Assembly: GCA_016706545.1 (NCBI GenBank)
Contig: JADJJK010000041.1
Coordinates: 26,078-90,077 of the forward strand
Direction of reading: 5' to 3'
Source: Myxococcales bacterium
GTDB taxonomy: Bacteria > Myxococcota_A > Polyangia > Haliangiales > Haliangiaceae
DNA length: 64,000 nucleotides
The notes under the pieces were generated by a model. It did not search any database and was not told the origin of the DNA. It saw nothing but the letters and a program-made list of their open reading frames with translations. Shown piece by piece: positions 1 through 8,317 of this stretch; the first letter of the stretch is position 1, and each line of letters starts with the position of its first letter. A program made the position numbers and the translations under genes.

Positions 1-75
1 CCGGGCCAGATGCCCGGCCAGATGCCGGGTCAGATGCCCGGCCAGATGCCCGGTCACATGCCCGGCCACATGCCC
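1..75 (+). repeat. 12-bp coding tandem repeat (MPGQ/MPGH units)
   Basis: About six copies of a 12-bp unit, consensus ATGCCCGGCCAG, encode MPGQ or MPGH at the N-terminus of the CpaF-like ATPase. The array may continue upstream of the window. Confidence 0.85.
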
Positions 76-1767
76 ATGTCGGGACCGCCACCGTCGGGCC
101 CCATGCCCGGGCCGATGTCCGCTGGCCCGATGGGGCCCATGGGCGCGATCTCATCCTCTCCGTCGGCGCCGCAGCCGATGCCCACGTTCGCCGATCCTGG
201 TCCTGGCTCCGGACCTGGCCCGATGGGCCCGATGGGATCCATGGGTCCGATGGGATCCATGGGCCCGGTGGGCTCCGTGCCCCCGGCCTTCAACAACGGC
301 CCCAGCGCCCAGGCGCCGATGCACTCGCCTGCGCCGCAGCCCGTGGTGCAGTCCGCCGGGCCCAACGCCAACACCGCCTCCGGCCCGGCCTTGCCGCCGA
401 GCGTGGTGGTCCTTCCCTCGGACAAGAAGGCTCGTGGCAGCGCGCCGGTGATGGCGGTCCGTCGGGTCACCGGCCGGCCGATGTCCATCCCTCGTCCCGT
501 GGTGGCGTCCGAGCCGCTTGACCCCAAGGTCATCAAGATGCTCGACCTGCAGACCTCGATCCTCGAGCGCGTTCGCGCCAAGCTCGAGCTCGACAAGGTC
601 GCCATCGATCGGCTCGGCGATGAGGATCTGTGGCAGCGCGCGGAGCGCGCCATCGTCGACATGGTGGAGGCGCTCGAGTCTTCCGGCGAGCTGCCCAAGT
701 ACATCGATCAAGACGCGCTCATCAAGGAGACCCTCAACGAGGCGCTGGGCCTCGGGGCGCTGGAGGATCTGCTGGCCGACGACAAGGTCGACGAGATCAT
801 CGTCGACCGGCGCGATCGCATCCTGGTGGGCAAGGACGGCGTGCTCAAGGCCGCCGCCAAGGCCTTCTCTTCCGACGACGTGCTGCAGCGCGTGGTGGAG
901 CGCCTGGTCGCGCCCACCGGCCACGTGCTGGACGAGGGCCACCCGCTGGTGGATGTCCGGCTGCGCGACGGATCCCGCATCACCGCGGCGATCCCGCCGG
1001 TGGCGCCGCGCGGGCCGTGCTTGCTCCTGCGCAAAGCCACCACCCGCTGTCCAACGCTGGTGGACCTGTGCACCGCGGGCTCCATGTCCAAGGCGATGTG
1101 CGAGTTCTTGACGACGTGCGTGACCACGCGCCGCAACATCCTGGTGTGCGGCGGCCCCGGCTCCGGGAAGACCACCTTGGTGGGGGCGCTGGCGCAAGCG
1201 GTCGCGCGCGGCGAGCGCATCGTCAGCATCGAGGAGGTCGCCGAGCTGGCGATCGGCCGCGACGAGTGGATCTCCCTGGAGACCCGCCCGGTGGTTCACG
1301 GCGCGCAGGCCGCGGTGGATCTCTGCCAGCTCCTGCACAGCGCGCTGCGTATGCGCCCTGATCGGCTCATCGTCGCGGATGTGCGGGGGCGCGAGGTCTT
1401 CGATCTGCTGACCACGCTCGGCGCCACCATCGATGGCGCGGTGGTGGTGACGGCAGGCGAGGGCGCGATGTCGTCGCTGACCCGCCTGTCGCAGCTCGCG
1501 CGGGTGGAGCCGCACGTCAGCGAGGCCACCGCGCGGGAGCTCACCGCCAACGCGGTGGAGATCGTCGTGCACGTGACCCGCGGCACGGATGGCGTCCTCC
1601 ACGTCACCGCGATCGAAGAGGTCCTTGGCACCAGCGAGGTCGGCTTCGAGACCGCGCCGCTGTTCCAGCACAGCGGCGGCACGTTCTCCGCTTGTGGGAC
1701 CGTGCCGCGCTTCTACTCGGAGCTGGAGGCGCGCGGCCTGCCGGCCGACGCCGCCATCTTTCGCTGA
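1..1767 (+). CDS. CpaF/TadA-family secretion ATPase (5' end outside window)
   Basis: This is a cytoplasmic ATPase of the type II/IV secretion (Flp/Tad pilus, CpaF) family, the motor for pilus assembly or secretion. The frame is open from base 1, so the ATG at 10 need not be the true start. Counting from 10, residues 1-120 are Met/Pro/Gly-rich low complexity built on a MPGQ/MPGP repeat. The conserved part starts near residue 165. Walker A (GGPGSGKTT) lies near residues 381-389, with an IEEVAEL acidic box and a DRLIVADVRGREVFDLL Walker B-type segment near 450. Arg-rich and His positions typical of the family follow. The repetitive N-terminus is unusual; in myxobacteria this place often holds an FHA domain or a disordered linker. 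No other Tad genes are in the window, so its partners would lie upstream. The family call is firm, the exact system is not. Confidence 0.88.
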   Translation, partial: PGQMPGQMPGQMPGQMPGHMPGHMPMSGPPPSGPMPGPMSAGPMGPMGAISSSPSAPQPMPTFADPGPGSGPGPMGPMGSMGPMGSMGPVGSVPPAFNNGPSAQAPMHSPAPQPVVQSAGPNANTASGPALPPSVVVLPSDKKARGSAPVMAVRRVTGRPMSIPRPVVASEPLDPKVIKMLDLQTSILERVRAKLELDKVAIDRLGDEDLWQRAERAIVDMVEALESSGELPKYIDQDALIKETLNEALGLGALEDLLADDKVDEIIVDRRDRILVGKDGVLKAAAKAFSSDDVLQRVVERLVAPTGHVLDEGHPLVDVRLRDGSRITAAIPPVAPRGPCLLLRKATTRCPTLVDLCTAGSMSKAMCEFLTTCVTTRRNILVCGGPGSGKTTLVGALAQAVARGERIVSIEEVAELAIGRDEWISLETRPVVHGAQAAVDLCQLLHSALRMRPDRLIVADVRGREVFDLLTTLGATIDGAVVVTAGEGAMSSLTRLSQLARVEPHVSEATARELTANAVEIVVHVTRGTDGVLHVTAIEEVLGTSEVGFETAPLFQHSGGTFSACGTVPRFYSELEARGLPADAAIFR

Positions 1768-2093
1768 GCAGCAGCAGTCAGGCCGCACCGCTACGGCGAC
1801 CGCGACCGCGGCGGGCGGGCTCGGCCACGAGCCTGGTTGACCCCAGCCTCGTGGTGATCCTGCGCGCCTTTGGCGAGCGCGTCAGGATCGAATGCCGTGG
1901 CGTCCCTTGTCCGCGCTTTTGGCGAGCGCGTGATGAGAGCCGTCGTTGCCAACCCGTTGCCAACCACACGCCCCACGGCTCGCTCTCTCTGCGGGATTCC
2001 CCCCACCGCGGAGGGAACGAGCCGTGGTCTATCCCCTTCCTCTCCAAAGACGCAGGCCGGTCCCGATCTTCTCGAGCTCGTGCCGAAAGGAGA
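1768..2093. other. Convergent spacer with direct repeat and long inverted repeat
   Basis: There is no gene here. The spacer separates two convergent transcription units. A near-identical 18-bp direct repeat (core TTGGCGAGCGCGT) occurs around 1863-1881 and 1914-1932. A long inverted repeat is listed separately. Nothing else is recognised. Confidence 0.6.
1973..2027. terminator. Candidate bidirectional terminator hairpin
   Basis: A perfect 10-bp inverted repeat has arms CCACGGCTCG at 1973-1982 and CGAGCCGTGG at 2018-2027. An inner, imperfect CTGCGG/CCGCGG pairing extends the stem. It sits between the convergent CpaF-like gene and the ABC transporter genes. There is no T-run, so intrinsic termination is inferred from position and stem strength only. 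Confidence 0.5.
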
Positions 2094-2858
2094 TCACTTC
2101 GACCCAGGCGAGGGCTCAGGTGCGCGAATGCGCGCAAAAAAGTCTCTGCCCACCGAGCTTTTCGGTTGAGCCAGCACCTCGGACGCCGGCCCTTGCTCCA
2201 CCAGGTGCCCGCCATCGAGCACCCAGATCCGGGTGGCCACGTTGGCCACGAGCTGCATCTCGTGGGTCACCACCAGCATCGTGATGCCGCCGCCCGCCAC
2301 CTCGCGGATCACCTGCATGACCTCGTCGCGCATCTCGGGGTCGAGCGCGCTGGTCGGCTCGTCGAACAAGAGCACCTCGGGCGCGCCAGCGAGCGCGCGC
2401 GCGATCGCCACCCGCTGCTGCTGGCCGCCCGAGAGCTGATGCGCGAAGGCGTCGCCGCGATCTCCCAGCCCCACCTGCGCCAGCAGCTCCGCGGCGCGGC
2501 GCCTGGCCTCCGCCCGGCCCGCCCCGCGCACCAGGCGCGGCGCCAGCGCGATGTTGTCTGCCGCCGACAGGTGCGGGAACAGATGAAACTGCTGAAACAC
2601 CAGCCCGACCGCGGCGCGCAGCCGGCGATGTTGCTTGCGCAGCGCGGGCGTCGGCGCCGGACGCAGAGAGAAGCCCGCGATGTCGATCTCGCCGGCGTCG
2701 AAGTCGTCGAGCGCGTTGAGGCAGCGCAGCAGCGTGGACTTGCCGCCGCCGGACGGGCCGACGATGGCCACGATCTCGCCGCGCTCGACGGTGGCGGTGA
2801 TGTCGTCGAGCACCGCGCGCTGGCCGTGCCGTTTACAGAGTCCGCGGATGCTGATCAC
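2094..2858 (-). CDS. Polar amino-acid ABC transporter ATP-binding protein (GlnQ/HisP type)
   Basis: This is the cytoplasmic ATPase energising amino-acid uptake. It has 254 aa, the usual length. Walker A is GPSGGGKST at 34-42, the Q-loop is near 89-90, the signature is LSGGQQQR at 142-149, Walker B is VLLFDE at 162-167 followed by PTSALDP, and the H-loop His is 199. The start is GTG at 2858, with a clear GAGAGGAGG ribosome site a few bases upstream. It overlaps the end of the upstream fused binding protein/permease gene by 26 bp, so the two are translationally linked and form one importer. Substrate cannot be read from the sequence; the class takes glutamine, glutamate, arginine, histidine or similar. 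Confidence 0.93.
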   Translation of the reverse strand: MISIRGLCKRHGQRAVLDDITATVERGEIVAIVGPSGGGKSTLLRCLNALDDFDAGEIDIAGFSLRPAPTPALRKQHRRLRAAVGLVFQQFHLFPHLSAADNIALAPRLVRGAGRAEARRRAAELLAQVGLGDRGDAFAHQLSGGQQQRVAIARALAGAPEVLLFDEPTSALDPEMRDEVMQVIREVAGGGITMLVVTHEMQLVANVATRIWVLDGGHLVEQGPASEVLAQPKSSVGRDFFARIRAPEPSPGSK

Positions 2859-4341
2859 GGGCCAGCCTCCTCTCCAGTCGACGGGCCAGCTCCGACAGCG
2901 GCAGGCTCATGGCCAGGTACAGCGCCGCGCAGGCAAGCCCAGGGATGAGCCAGCCGCGCAGCTCGACCGCGGCGATGGACATGCGCTTGGTCAGCTCGAT
3001 CACGGTCAGCACGCTGACCAGCGAGGAGTCCTTGAGCAGCGCGACGAAGTCGTTGGTCATCGACGGCAAGGAGATGCGCAGCGCCTGCGGCAACAGCACG
3101 TGGCGCAGCGTCTGCGTCGGGGACAGCCCCAGCGCGCGGGCGGCCTCGGCCTGGCCAGGGGGCACCGCCAGCAAGGCGCCGCGGAGGACCTCGGCTTCGT
3201 ACGCGGCGTAGTTGAGGCCGAGCCCCAAGATGGCGGCCTGCAGCGGGCCCAGGCTGTAGTAGGGCGCGAGCCCGTAGTAGAGGAGAAAGAGCTGCAACAG
3301 CAGCGGGGTGCCGCGAAACAGCTCCACGTAGCTGCGCGCCAGGGCCCTCGGCAGCGGGCCGCCATACAGCCGCGTGACCGCCAGCAACATGCCCAGCGGC
3401 ACCGCGATCACGAACGCGGTCAGGGACACGAGGAGCGTCATCCCGGCGGCGGAGAAGAAGCGCTGCCACTGGACCCAGCCAAAGCTCCGGGATGGGCCAG
3501 CGCCAGCCGCCTCGGCGAGGGCCGGCGGGGGCTCGGTCTGGCGGTGATCCCACAGCTTGGCCTTGCGCAGGATCCGCTCGAGCTCACCGTCGGCTTGCAT
3601 GGCCAGGAGCGCGCCATCCACCGCCTGTCGCAGCGTCTCGTCGCCGCGGCGCAGGCCCGCGGCGTAGGTGCCGCGCGCCACCTCGCCGGGCAGGCAGGTG
3701 ACCCCGGCGCGCCCACAGCCGTAGCGATCGGCGATCACGTTGTCGAGCAGCACCGCGTCGAGCCGGCCTTGCGCCAGATCCAGGTACGGCTCTTCGTTGC
3801 CCTCGTAGAGCACCGGCTCCACCGGCGCCGCGCGCAAGAGGTCGAGCGCGTAGGTCTGGTTGAGCGTGCCCACCCGCTTGCCGCGCAGGTCAGCCAGGCT
3901 CCGCGCGGACGAGCCGGTCCGCACCGCCAGCGTCTCGGCGTAGATGAAGTACGGGCGTGACAGCAGGATCCGCTCCTGCCGCTCCGCCGTCACCTCGAGG
4001 CCGTTGAACACGAGGTCGAAGTCGCGGCGCTCCAGCGAGGGCAGGAGGTTCGACCAGTCGCACTGCACCATGCGCTGGCGAACGCCCAGCCGGCGCGCCA
4101 CCGCGTCCATGATCTCGACCTCGAAGCCCAGGAGCTTGCCGGGGTGGTCGGGATCCTCCCACAGGAACGGCTCTCCGCCCTGCAGGTCAGCGCCCCAGGT
4201 CAGCTCACCGCGCGCGCGTATCTGCGCCAGCGCGTCGCCGGTGGGGGCCTCCGTGCAGGCTGCCCCCACAAGGCCGCAGAGCAGCAGCGCAGCGCCGAGA
4301 ACGACGCGCGCGACGCATGCCGCCGCCCGTGAACCAGACAA
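2833..4341 (-). CDS. Fused amino-acid ABC transporter substrate-binding protein/permease
   Basis: A 502-aa protein joins two normally separate importer parts. Residues 1-29 form a lipoprotein-like signal with lipobox LVGAAC. Residues about 30-270 are a family 3 solute-binding domain (GLEVTAERQERILLSRPYF is typical). Residues about 290-490 are a HisM/GlnP-type permease with the EAA loop EAARALGLSPTQTLRHVLLP. Such fusions are known for GlnP-type transporters. The start is taken as TTG at 4341 because the icd stop TAG lies in the same frame only one codon upstream; the resulting N-terminus (Arg residues, hydrophobic core, lipobox) is a convincing signal. No strong ribosome site is seen, so translation may depend on coupling to icd. 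Confidence 0.9.
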   Translation of the reverse strand: MSGSRAAACVARVVLGAALLLCGLVGAACTEAPTGDALAQIRARGELTWGADLQGGEPFLWEDPDHPGKLLGFEVEIMDAVARRLGVRQRMVQCDWSNLLPSLERRDFDLVFNGLEVTAERQERILLSRPYFIYAETLAVRTGSSARSLADLRGKRVGTLNQTYALDLLRAAPVEPVLYEGNEEPYLDLAQGRLDAVLLDNVIADRYGCGRAGVTCLPGEVARGTYAAGLRRGDETLRQAVDGALLAMQADGELERILRKAKLWDHRQTEPPPALAEAAGAGPSRSFGWVQWQRFFSAAGMTLLVSLTAFVIAVPLGMLLAVTRLYGGPLPRALARSYVELFRGTPLLLQLFLLYYGLAPYYSLGPLQAAILGLGLNYAAYEAEVLRGALLAVPPGQAEAARALGLSPTQTLRHVLLPQALRISLPSMTNDFVALLKDSSLVSVLTVIELTKRMSIAAVELRGWLIPGLACAALYLAMSLPLSELARRLERRLARDQHPRTL

Positions 4342-4344
4342 GCG

Positions 4345-5568
4345 CTAGACCCAGGCGGCCATCTTGGCTTGCAGGCCCGCGTCGAGCGCGTCGAGGAACG
4401 CCTCGGTGGTGAGCCACGGCTGCTGGGCCGAGATCAGGATGGCCAGGTCCTTGGTCATCTTGCCGCTCTCCACCGTCTCCACGCACACCTTCTCCAGCGC
4501 GTCAGCGAAGCGCACCACGTCCGGCGTACCGTCGAACTGGCCGCGGTACTTGAGCCCCTGCGTCCACGCGAAGATCGACGCGATCGGGTTGGTGGAGGTG
4601 GGCTTGCCCTTCTGGTGTTCGCGGTAGTGGCGGGTCACCGTGCCATGCGCCGCCTCGGCCTCCACCGTCTTGCCATCGGGGGTCAGCAGCACCGAGGTCA
4701 TGAGGCCCAGCGAGCCGAACCCTTGCGCCACGCTGTCGGACTGGACGTCGCCGTCGTAGTTCTTGCAGGCCCAGACAAAGCCGCCGTCCCACTTCATGGC
4801 GGAGGCCACCATGTCGTCGATGAGGCGGTGCTCGTAGGTCAGGCCGGCGGCCTTGAACTTGTCCGCGAACTCCTCGTCGAAGACCTTCTGGAAGAGATCC
4901 TTGAAGCGGCCGTCGTACTTCTTGAGGATCGTGTTCTTGGTGGACAGGTACACCGGGCAGCTACGCTGCAGGCCGTAGGTGAACGAGCTGCGGGCGAAGC
5001 CGACGATCTGCTCGTCGAGGTTGTACATGCCCATCGCCACGCCGCCGCCCGGGAAGTCGAACACCTTGTACTCGACCGGCTTGCCGCCGTCCTTGGGGGT
5101 GTACGTCATGGTCAGGGTGCCGGGGCCGGGCACCACGAAGTCCGTGGCCTTGTACTGATCGCCGAAGGCGTGGCGGCCGATGATGATGGGCTTGGTCCAC
5201 CCCGGCACCAGGCGCGGCACGTTCTTGCAGATGATGGGCTCGCGGAAGATGGTGCCGCCGACGATGTTGCGGATGGTGCCGTTGGGCGACTTCCACATCT
5301 CCTTGAGGCCGAACTCCTTGACGCGCGCCTCGTCCGGCGTGATGGTGGCGCACTTGACGGCCACGCCGTACTGCTTGGTGGCGTTGGCGGAGTCGATGGT
5401 GACCTGGTCCGAGGTGGCATCGCGGTGCTCGATGCCGAGATCGAAGTACTTGATGTCGATGTCGAGGTACGGAAGGATCAGCTTGTCCTTGATGAACTTC
5501 CAGATGATGCGGGTCATCTCGTCGCCGTCCATCTCGACGACGGGGTTTTTCACCTTGATCTTGGCCAT
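4345..5568 (-). CDS. icd: NADP-dependent isocitrate dehydrogenase
   Basis: This TCA-cycle enzyme oxidatively decarboxylates isocitrate to 2-oxoglutarate with NADP+. It has 407 aa and is of the homodimeric type shared with eukaryotes (N-terminus MAKIKVKNPVVEMDGDEMTR). The isocitrate-binding motif SPNGTIRN and the segment GWTKPIIIGRHAFGDQYKAT are intact, as are the Arg and Asp residues expected of this family. The start at 5568 is chosen over an upstream in-frame extension to 5772 because homology begins exactly there and an AAGGGAA ribosome site precedes it. The stop is followed after one codon by the TTG start of the ABC transporter gene, suggesting co-transcription. The upstream spacer holds an 11-bp repeat. 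Confidence 0.96.
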   Translation of the reverse strand: MAKIKVKNPVVEMDGDEMTRIIWKFIKDKLILPYLDIDIKYFDLGIEHRDATSDQVTIDSANATKQYGVAVKCATITPDEARVKEFGLKEMWKSPNGTIRNIVGGTIFREPIICKNVPRLVPGWTKPIIIGRHAFGDQYKATDFVVPGPGTLTMTYTPKDGGKPVEYKVFDFPGGGVAMGMYNLDEQIVGFARSSFTYGLQRSCPVYLSTKNTILKKYDGRFKDLFQKVFDEEFADKFKAAGLTYEHRLIDDMVASAMKWDGGFVWACKNYDGDVQSDSVAQGFGSLGLMTSVLLTPDGKTVEAEAAHGTVTRHYREHQKGKPTSTNPIASIFAWTQGLKYRGQFDGTPDVVRFADALEKVCVETVESGKMTKDLAILISAQQPWLTTEAFLDALDAGLQAKMAAWV

Positions 5569-5730
5569 CTCGGGTTCCCTTTTTGCGTGAAGTACCTGGG
5601 CGCGGCCGCTGGGACCGACGGCGGCGCCGACGAGCCGCCGTGCCGGTGTTCTTAGCTCAGGCCCGCGGCGGGCACAACCGACTTGGCGGCTGTCGGTGGC
5701 CGCCAGGCGGTCATCGTCGGCCGTCGTCGG

Positions 5731-5760
5731 GCCATCGTCGGGCCATCGTCGGGCCATCGC
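5731..5760. repeat. 11-bp intergenic tandem repeat
   Basis: The unit GCCATCGTCGG is present about 2.7 times, preceded by degenerate copies. It lies upstream of icd within the gene-free 5569-5833 spacer, in which I see nothing else. Confidence 0.7.
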
Positions 5761-5833
5761 ACAGCCGCCCACGCCGAGGCGCAGGGCGCGGCCGAGGGCT
5801 CAGCGGGGCGCAGCCGACCGCACAGCCGATCGC

Positions 5834-6130
5834 TCAGTCGAGGCGGATCGTGCCGTTGCGCAGGAGCACCACGGTGACCATCCGGCGTTGATCCTCGACC
5901 GAGAGCTCACATTCAAACTGGGTGTCCTGGGTCTGCAGGAGGATGCTTTCCGGACACTCGAAGCGGGTGGTGGGGCCATAGCGCTTCGTCAGGTCGTCGC
6001 GAAACAGGCCTTCGAAGTAGTCGCCCTTGGCGCGGGTCTCACAGGCGGCGAGCCCGCCAGCGAGCGCCGTCGCCGCGACGAGCAGCCGCGCCCCAGGACC
6101 GCGTCGCCAGGCTCCGCTCGGCCAGCTCAC
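5834..6130 (-). CDS. Small lipoprotein with DUF4333-like domain
   Basis: A 98-aa predicted lipoprotein: a short Arg-containing N-terminus, a hydrophobic stretch and lipobox LAAC with the lipidated Cys at 30. The mature part has two cysteines (59 and 74) in a pattern, FECPESILLQTQDTQFEC, resembling small secreted DUF4333-type domains. A GTG start at 6130 is preferred to the longer frame (to 6313) because it overlaps the scoB stop as GTGA and gives a proper signal peptide. Coupling to scoAB is evident; function is unknown. The domain assignment is by resemblance only. Confidence 0.65.
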   Translation of the reverse strand: MSWPSGAWRRGPGARLLVAATALAGGLAACETRAKGDYFEGLFRDDLTKRYGPTTRFECPESILLQTQDTQFECELSVEDQRRMVTVVLLRNGTIRLD

Positions 6131-6786
6131 ACGCAGACCTCGGGGACCTCGTCGCGCGCCGCGAGCGGGGCGCCGGTGGCCGCGACGATCTCCGCCACCG
6201 AGATGCCAGGCGCGCGCTCGCGCAAGACCAGGCCCTCGGCGGTGACGTCGATGACGCCCAGCTCGGTGACGATGGTGTGGACGCAGCGTAGCCCGGTGAG
6301 GGGTAGGGTACACTCGCGCAAGATCTTGGGCGCGCCGTCCTTGGTGGTGTGCTCCATCATGACGATGACGCGCCGGCTGCCGGCGACCAGGTCCATCGCG
6401 CCGCCCATGCCCTTGACCATCTTGCCGGGGATCATCCAGTTGGCGAGGTCGCCCTGCGCCGAGACCTCCATGGCGCCGAGGATGCTGACGTCCACGTGGC
6501 CGCCGCGGATCATGGCGAAGGACTCCGCCGAGTCAAAGAACGCCGAGCCGGGGATCGCGGTGATCGTCTGCTTGCCGGCGTTGATGAGGTCCGGGTCTTC
6601 GTCGCCGTCGTAGGGGAACGGGCCGATGCCAAGCATGCCGTTCTCGGACTGCAGGATGACGTCGATGCCGGGCGGGATGAAGTTGGCGACCAAGGTCGGC
6701 ATGCCGATGCCGAGGTTGACGTAGTAGCCGTCGCGCAGCTCACCGGCTACCCGGCGCGCGATCTGATCTCGTTCTAGGCGGGGCAT
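6127..6786 (-). CDS. scoB: 3-oxoacid CoA-transferase subunit B
   Basis: The beta subunit of succinyl-CoA:3-ketoacid CoA-transferase (ketone-body use, or acetoacetate activation), 219 aa. The catalytic-Glu motif SENGMLG is present near residues 47-53, along with NLGIGMPTLVANF and GAMEVSAQGDLANWMIPGKM, all hallmarks of ScoB. The start at 6786 is set by homology and a GGAG site; the longer frame to 7233 is antisense-like shadow sequence within scoA. It follows scoA by 38 bp and overlaps the downstream lipoprotein gene by 4 bp. Confidence 0.95.
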   Translation of the reverse strand: MPRLERDQIARRVAGELRDGYYVNLGIGMPTLVANFIPPGIDVILQSENGMLGIGPFPYDGDEDPDLINAGKQTITAIPGSAFFDSAESFAMIRGGHVDVSILGAMEVSAQGDLANWMIPGKMVKGMGGAMDLVAGSRRVIVMMEHTTKDGAPKILRECTLPLTGLRCVHTIVTELGVIDVTAEGLVLRERAPGISVAEIVAATGAPLAARDEVPEVCV

Positions 6787-6824
6787 GGATAGCTCCAGAA
6801 GGGGAGAGGGGTCGCTTTCGGGCT

Positions 6825-7523
6825 TTAGGTGCGCGGCCGGACAGTTCGCTGCTCGATGGGCTTTTCGTAGCTGGTGCCCAAGAAGACGCGCTGGACGTAG
6901 ATGGAGGGGGTGTGGATGCCGTCGGGCGGCAGCTCGCCCACCTCGACCAGCTCTTCGACCTCCGCGACGGTGATCTTGCCGGCCACCGCGCACAGCGGGT
7001 TGAAGTTGCGCGAGGTCTTGCGGAACACGAGGTTGCCCCAGCGGTCCGCCTTCCAGGCCTTGACGATGGCGAAGTCGCCGCGGATGGCGGACTCCAGCAC
7101 GCAGCCGCGGCCGTCGATGATGCGGGTCTCCTTGCCATCGGCGATCTTGGTGCCGTACCCGGTGGGCGTGAAGAACGCCGGGATGCCAGCGCCCCCGGCG
7201 CGCAGCCGCTCGGCGAGGGTGCCCTGCGGACACAGCTCCACCTCGAGCTGCCCCGAGAGGAACAGCTTCTCGAAGATCTTGTTCTCGCCGACGTACGACG
7301 AGATCATCTTCTTGACCTGGCCCTGCGCCAGCAGCACGCCGAGCCCTTTTTCGGTCGTGCCGCAGTTGTTGGAGACGATGGTGAGCCCCGAGACCTTGCG
7401 CCGAGCCAGCTCGCGGATGCAGTTCTCCGGGTTGCCGGAGAGGCCGAAGCCGCCGGCGAGGATCACCGCTCCATCGGCGACGTCGGCCAGCGCGGCCGTT
7501 GCATCGGGATAGACCTTGTTCAT
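6825..7523 (-). CDS. scoA: 3-oxoacid CoA-transferase subunit A
   Basis: The alpha subunit of the CoA-transferase, 232 aa. The glycine-rich CoA-binding segment AGGFGLSGNPENCI and the stretch VSNNCGTTEKGLGVLL are characteristic. The start MNKVYPD at 7523 is chosen by homology; the frame extends to 7574 without further similarity. It is first in the scoA-scoB-lipoprotein unit and diverges from the YccF gene. The 173-bp divergent spacer contains imprecise GGAGGT/CAGCGGAGG repeats; no convincing promoter was seen. Confidence 0.95.
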   Translation of the reverse strand: MNKVYPDATAALADVADGAVILAGGFGLSGNPENCIRELARRKVSGLTIVSNNCGTTEKGLGVLLAQGQVKKMISSYVGENKIFEKLFLSGQLEVELCPQGTLAERLRAGGAGIPAFFTPTGYGTKIADGKETRIIDGRGCVLESAIRGDFAIVKAWKADRWGNLVFRKTSRNFNPLCAVAGKITVAEVEELVEVGELPPDGIHTPSIYVQRVFLGTSYEKPIEQRTVRPRT

Positions 7524-7696
7524 CGCCAGCAGTGTATCAGGGATCGGCGGACGGAAGGTCCAGCGGAGGTCCAACGGAGGTAGCGGCGGGCCAGCGAAGG
7601 CCCAGCGGAGGCAGCGGCGGAGTCATCGGCGGGCCCCTCGGGCGATCTGGACGTGGGCGCCAGCGCGCGCTAGATCAACGAAGGGAGGCGCTTACG

Positions 7697-8140
7697 ATGC
7701 TGAGCACGCTTGGCAACCTGATCTGGTTTTTCCTGGGCGGCTTCTGGCTTGGCCTCGGCTGGTGGCTGGCCGGCCTGGTGATGGCGCTGTCCATCGTGGG
7801 CTTGCCGTGGGCGCGCTCGTGCTTCGTGTTCGGGGGCTTCTGCTTCTTCCCGTTCGGGCGCGAGGCCATCGATCGAGAGGAGCTCACCGGACAAGGCGAC
7901 CTGGGCACCGGCGCGTTGGGCCTCGTGGGGAACGTGCTGTGGTTCGTGGTCGCCGGGCTGTGGCTGGCGATCGGCCACGTGATCGCCGCGGGCCTCAACT
8001 TCGTGACGATCATCGGCATCCCGTTTGCGATTCAGCACCTCAAGCTCGCGGCGTGCGCGCTGGCGCCGGTGGGCAAGACCGTGGTCTCGAAGGACGTCGC
8101 GGCGGCGGCTCGGCAGCGGAACGCTCGCTACCCGAGCTAG
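7697..8140 (+). CDS. YccF domain inner-membrane protein
   Basis: A 147-aa multi-pass membrane protein of the YccF family (two YccF repeats). The first repeat begins MLSTLGNLIWFFLGGFWLGL and the second GNVLWFVVAGLWLAIGHVI; each has the Gly/Trp-rich hydrophobic pattern and ends in a GIP or GLP turn. The ATG at 7697 is preceded by a strong AAGGGAGG site at 7681-7688. The physiological role of the family is unknown. It stands alone between divergent scoAB and the next lipoprotein. Confidence 0.85.
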   Translation: MLSTLGNLIWFFLGGFWLGLGWWLAGLVMALSIVGLPWARSCFVFGGFCFFPFGREAIDREELTGQGDLGTGALGLVGNVLWFVVAGLWLAIGHVIAAGLNFVTIIGIPFAIQHLKLAACALAPVGKTVVSKDVAAAARQRNARYPS

Positions 8141-8317
8141 TATCGCGCCTTGCGCTGCGTTCGCTCGCCGGGATCGGGCAGCGGGCGGCGCGGGCAGCGC
8201 GGATGTGTCCTTGGTCGGTAATGCCGAACGAGGTGCGCGCTCTACCGGCTGCGAGCCTGGCGCGGCGAACCACGCCCCGGACCAGGTGCAGTGCCCCCTT
8301 TGGTTAGCGAGGACCCG

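Noticed and set aside
151..1788. Long minus-strand ORF (545 aa) opposite the CpaF-like gene
   Set aside because: Arg/His-rich antisense shadow typical of high-GC genes; no motif, and the plus-strand protein is certain.
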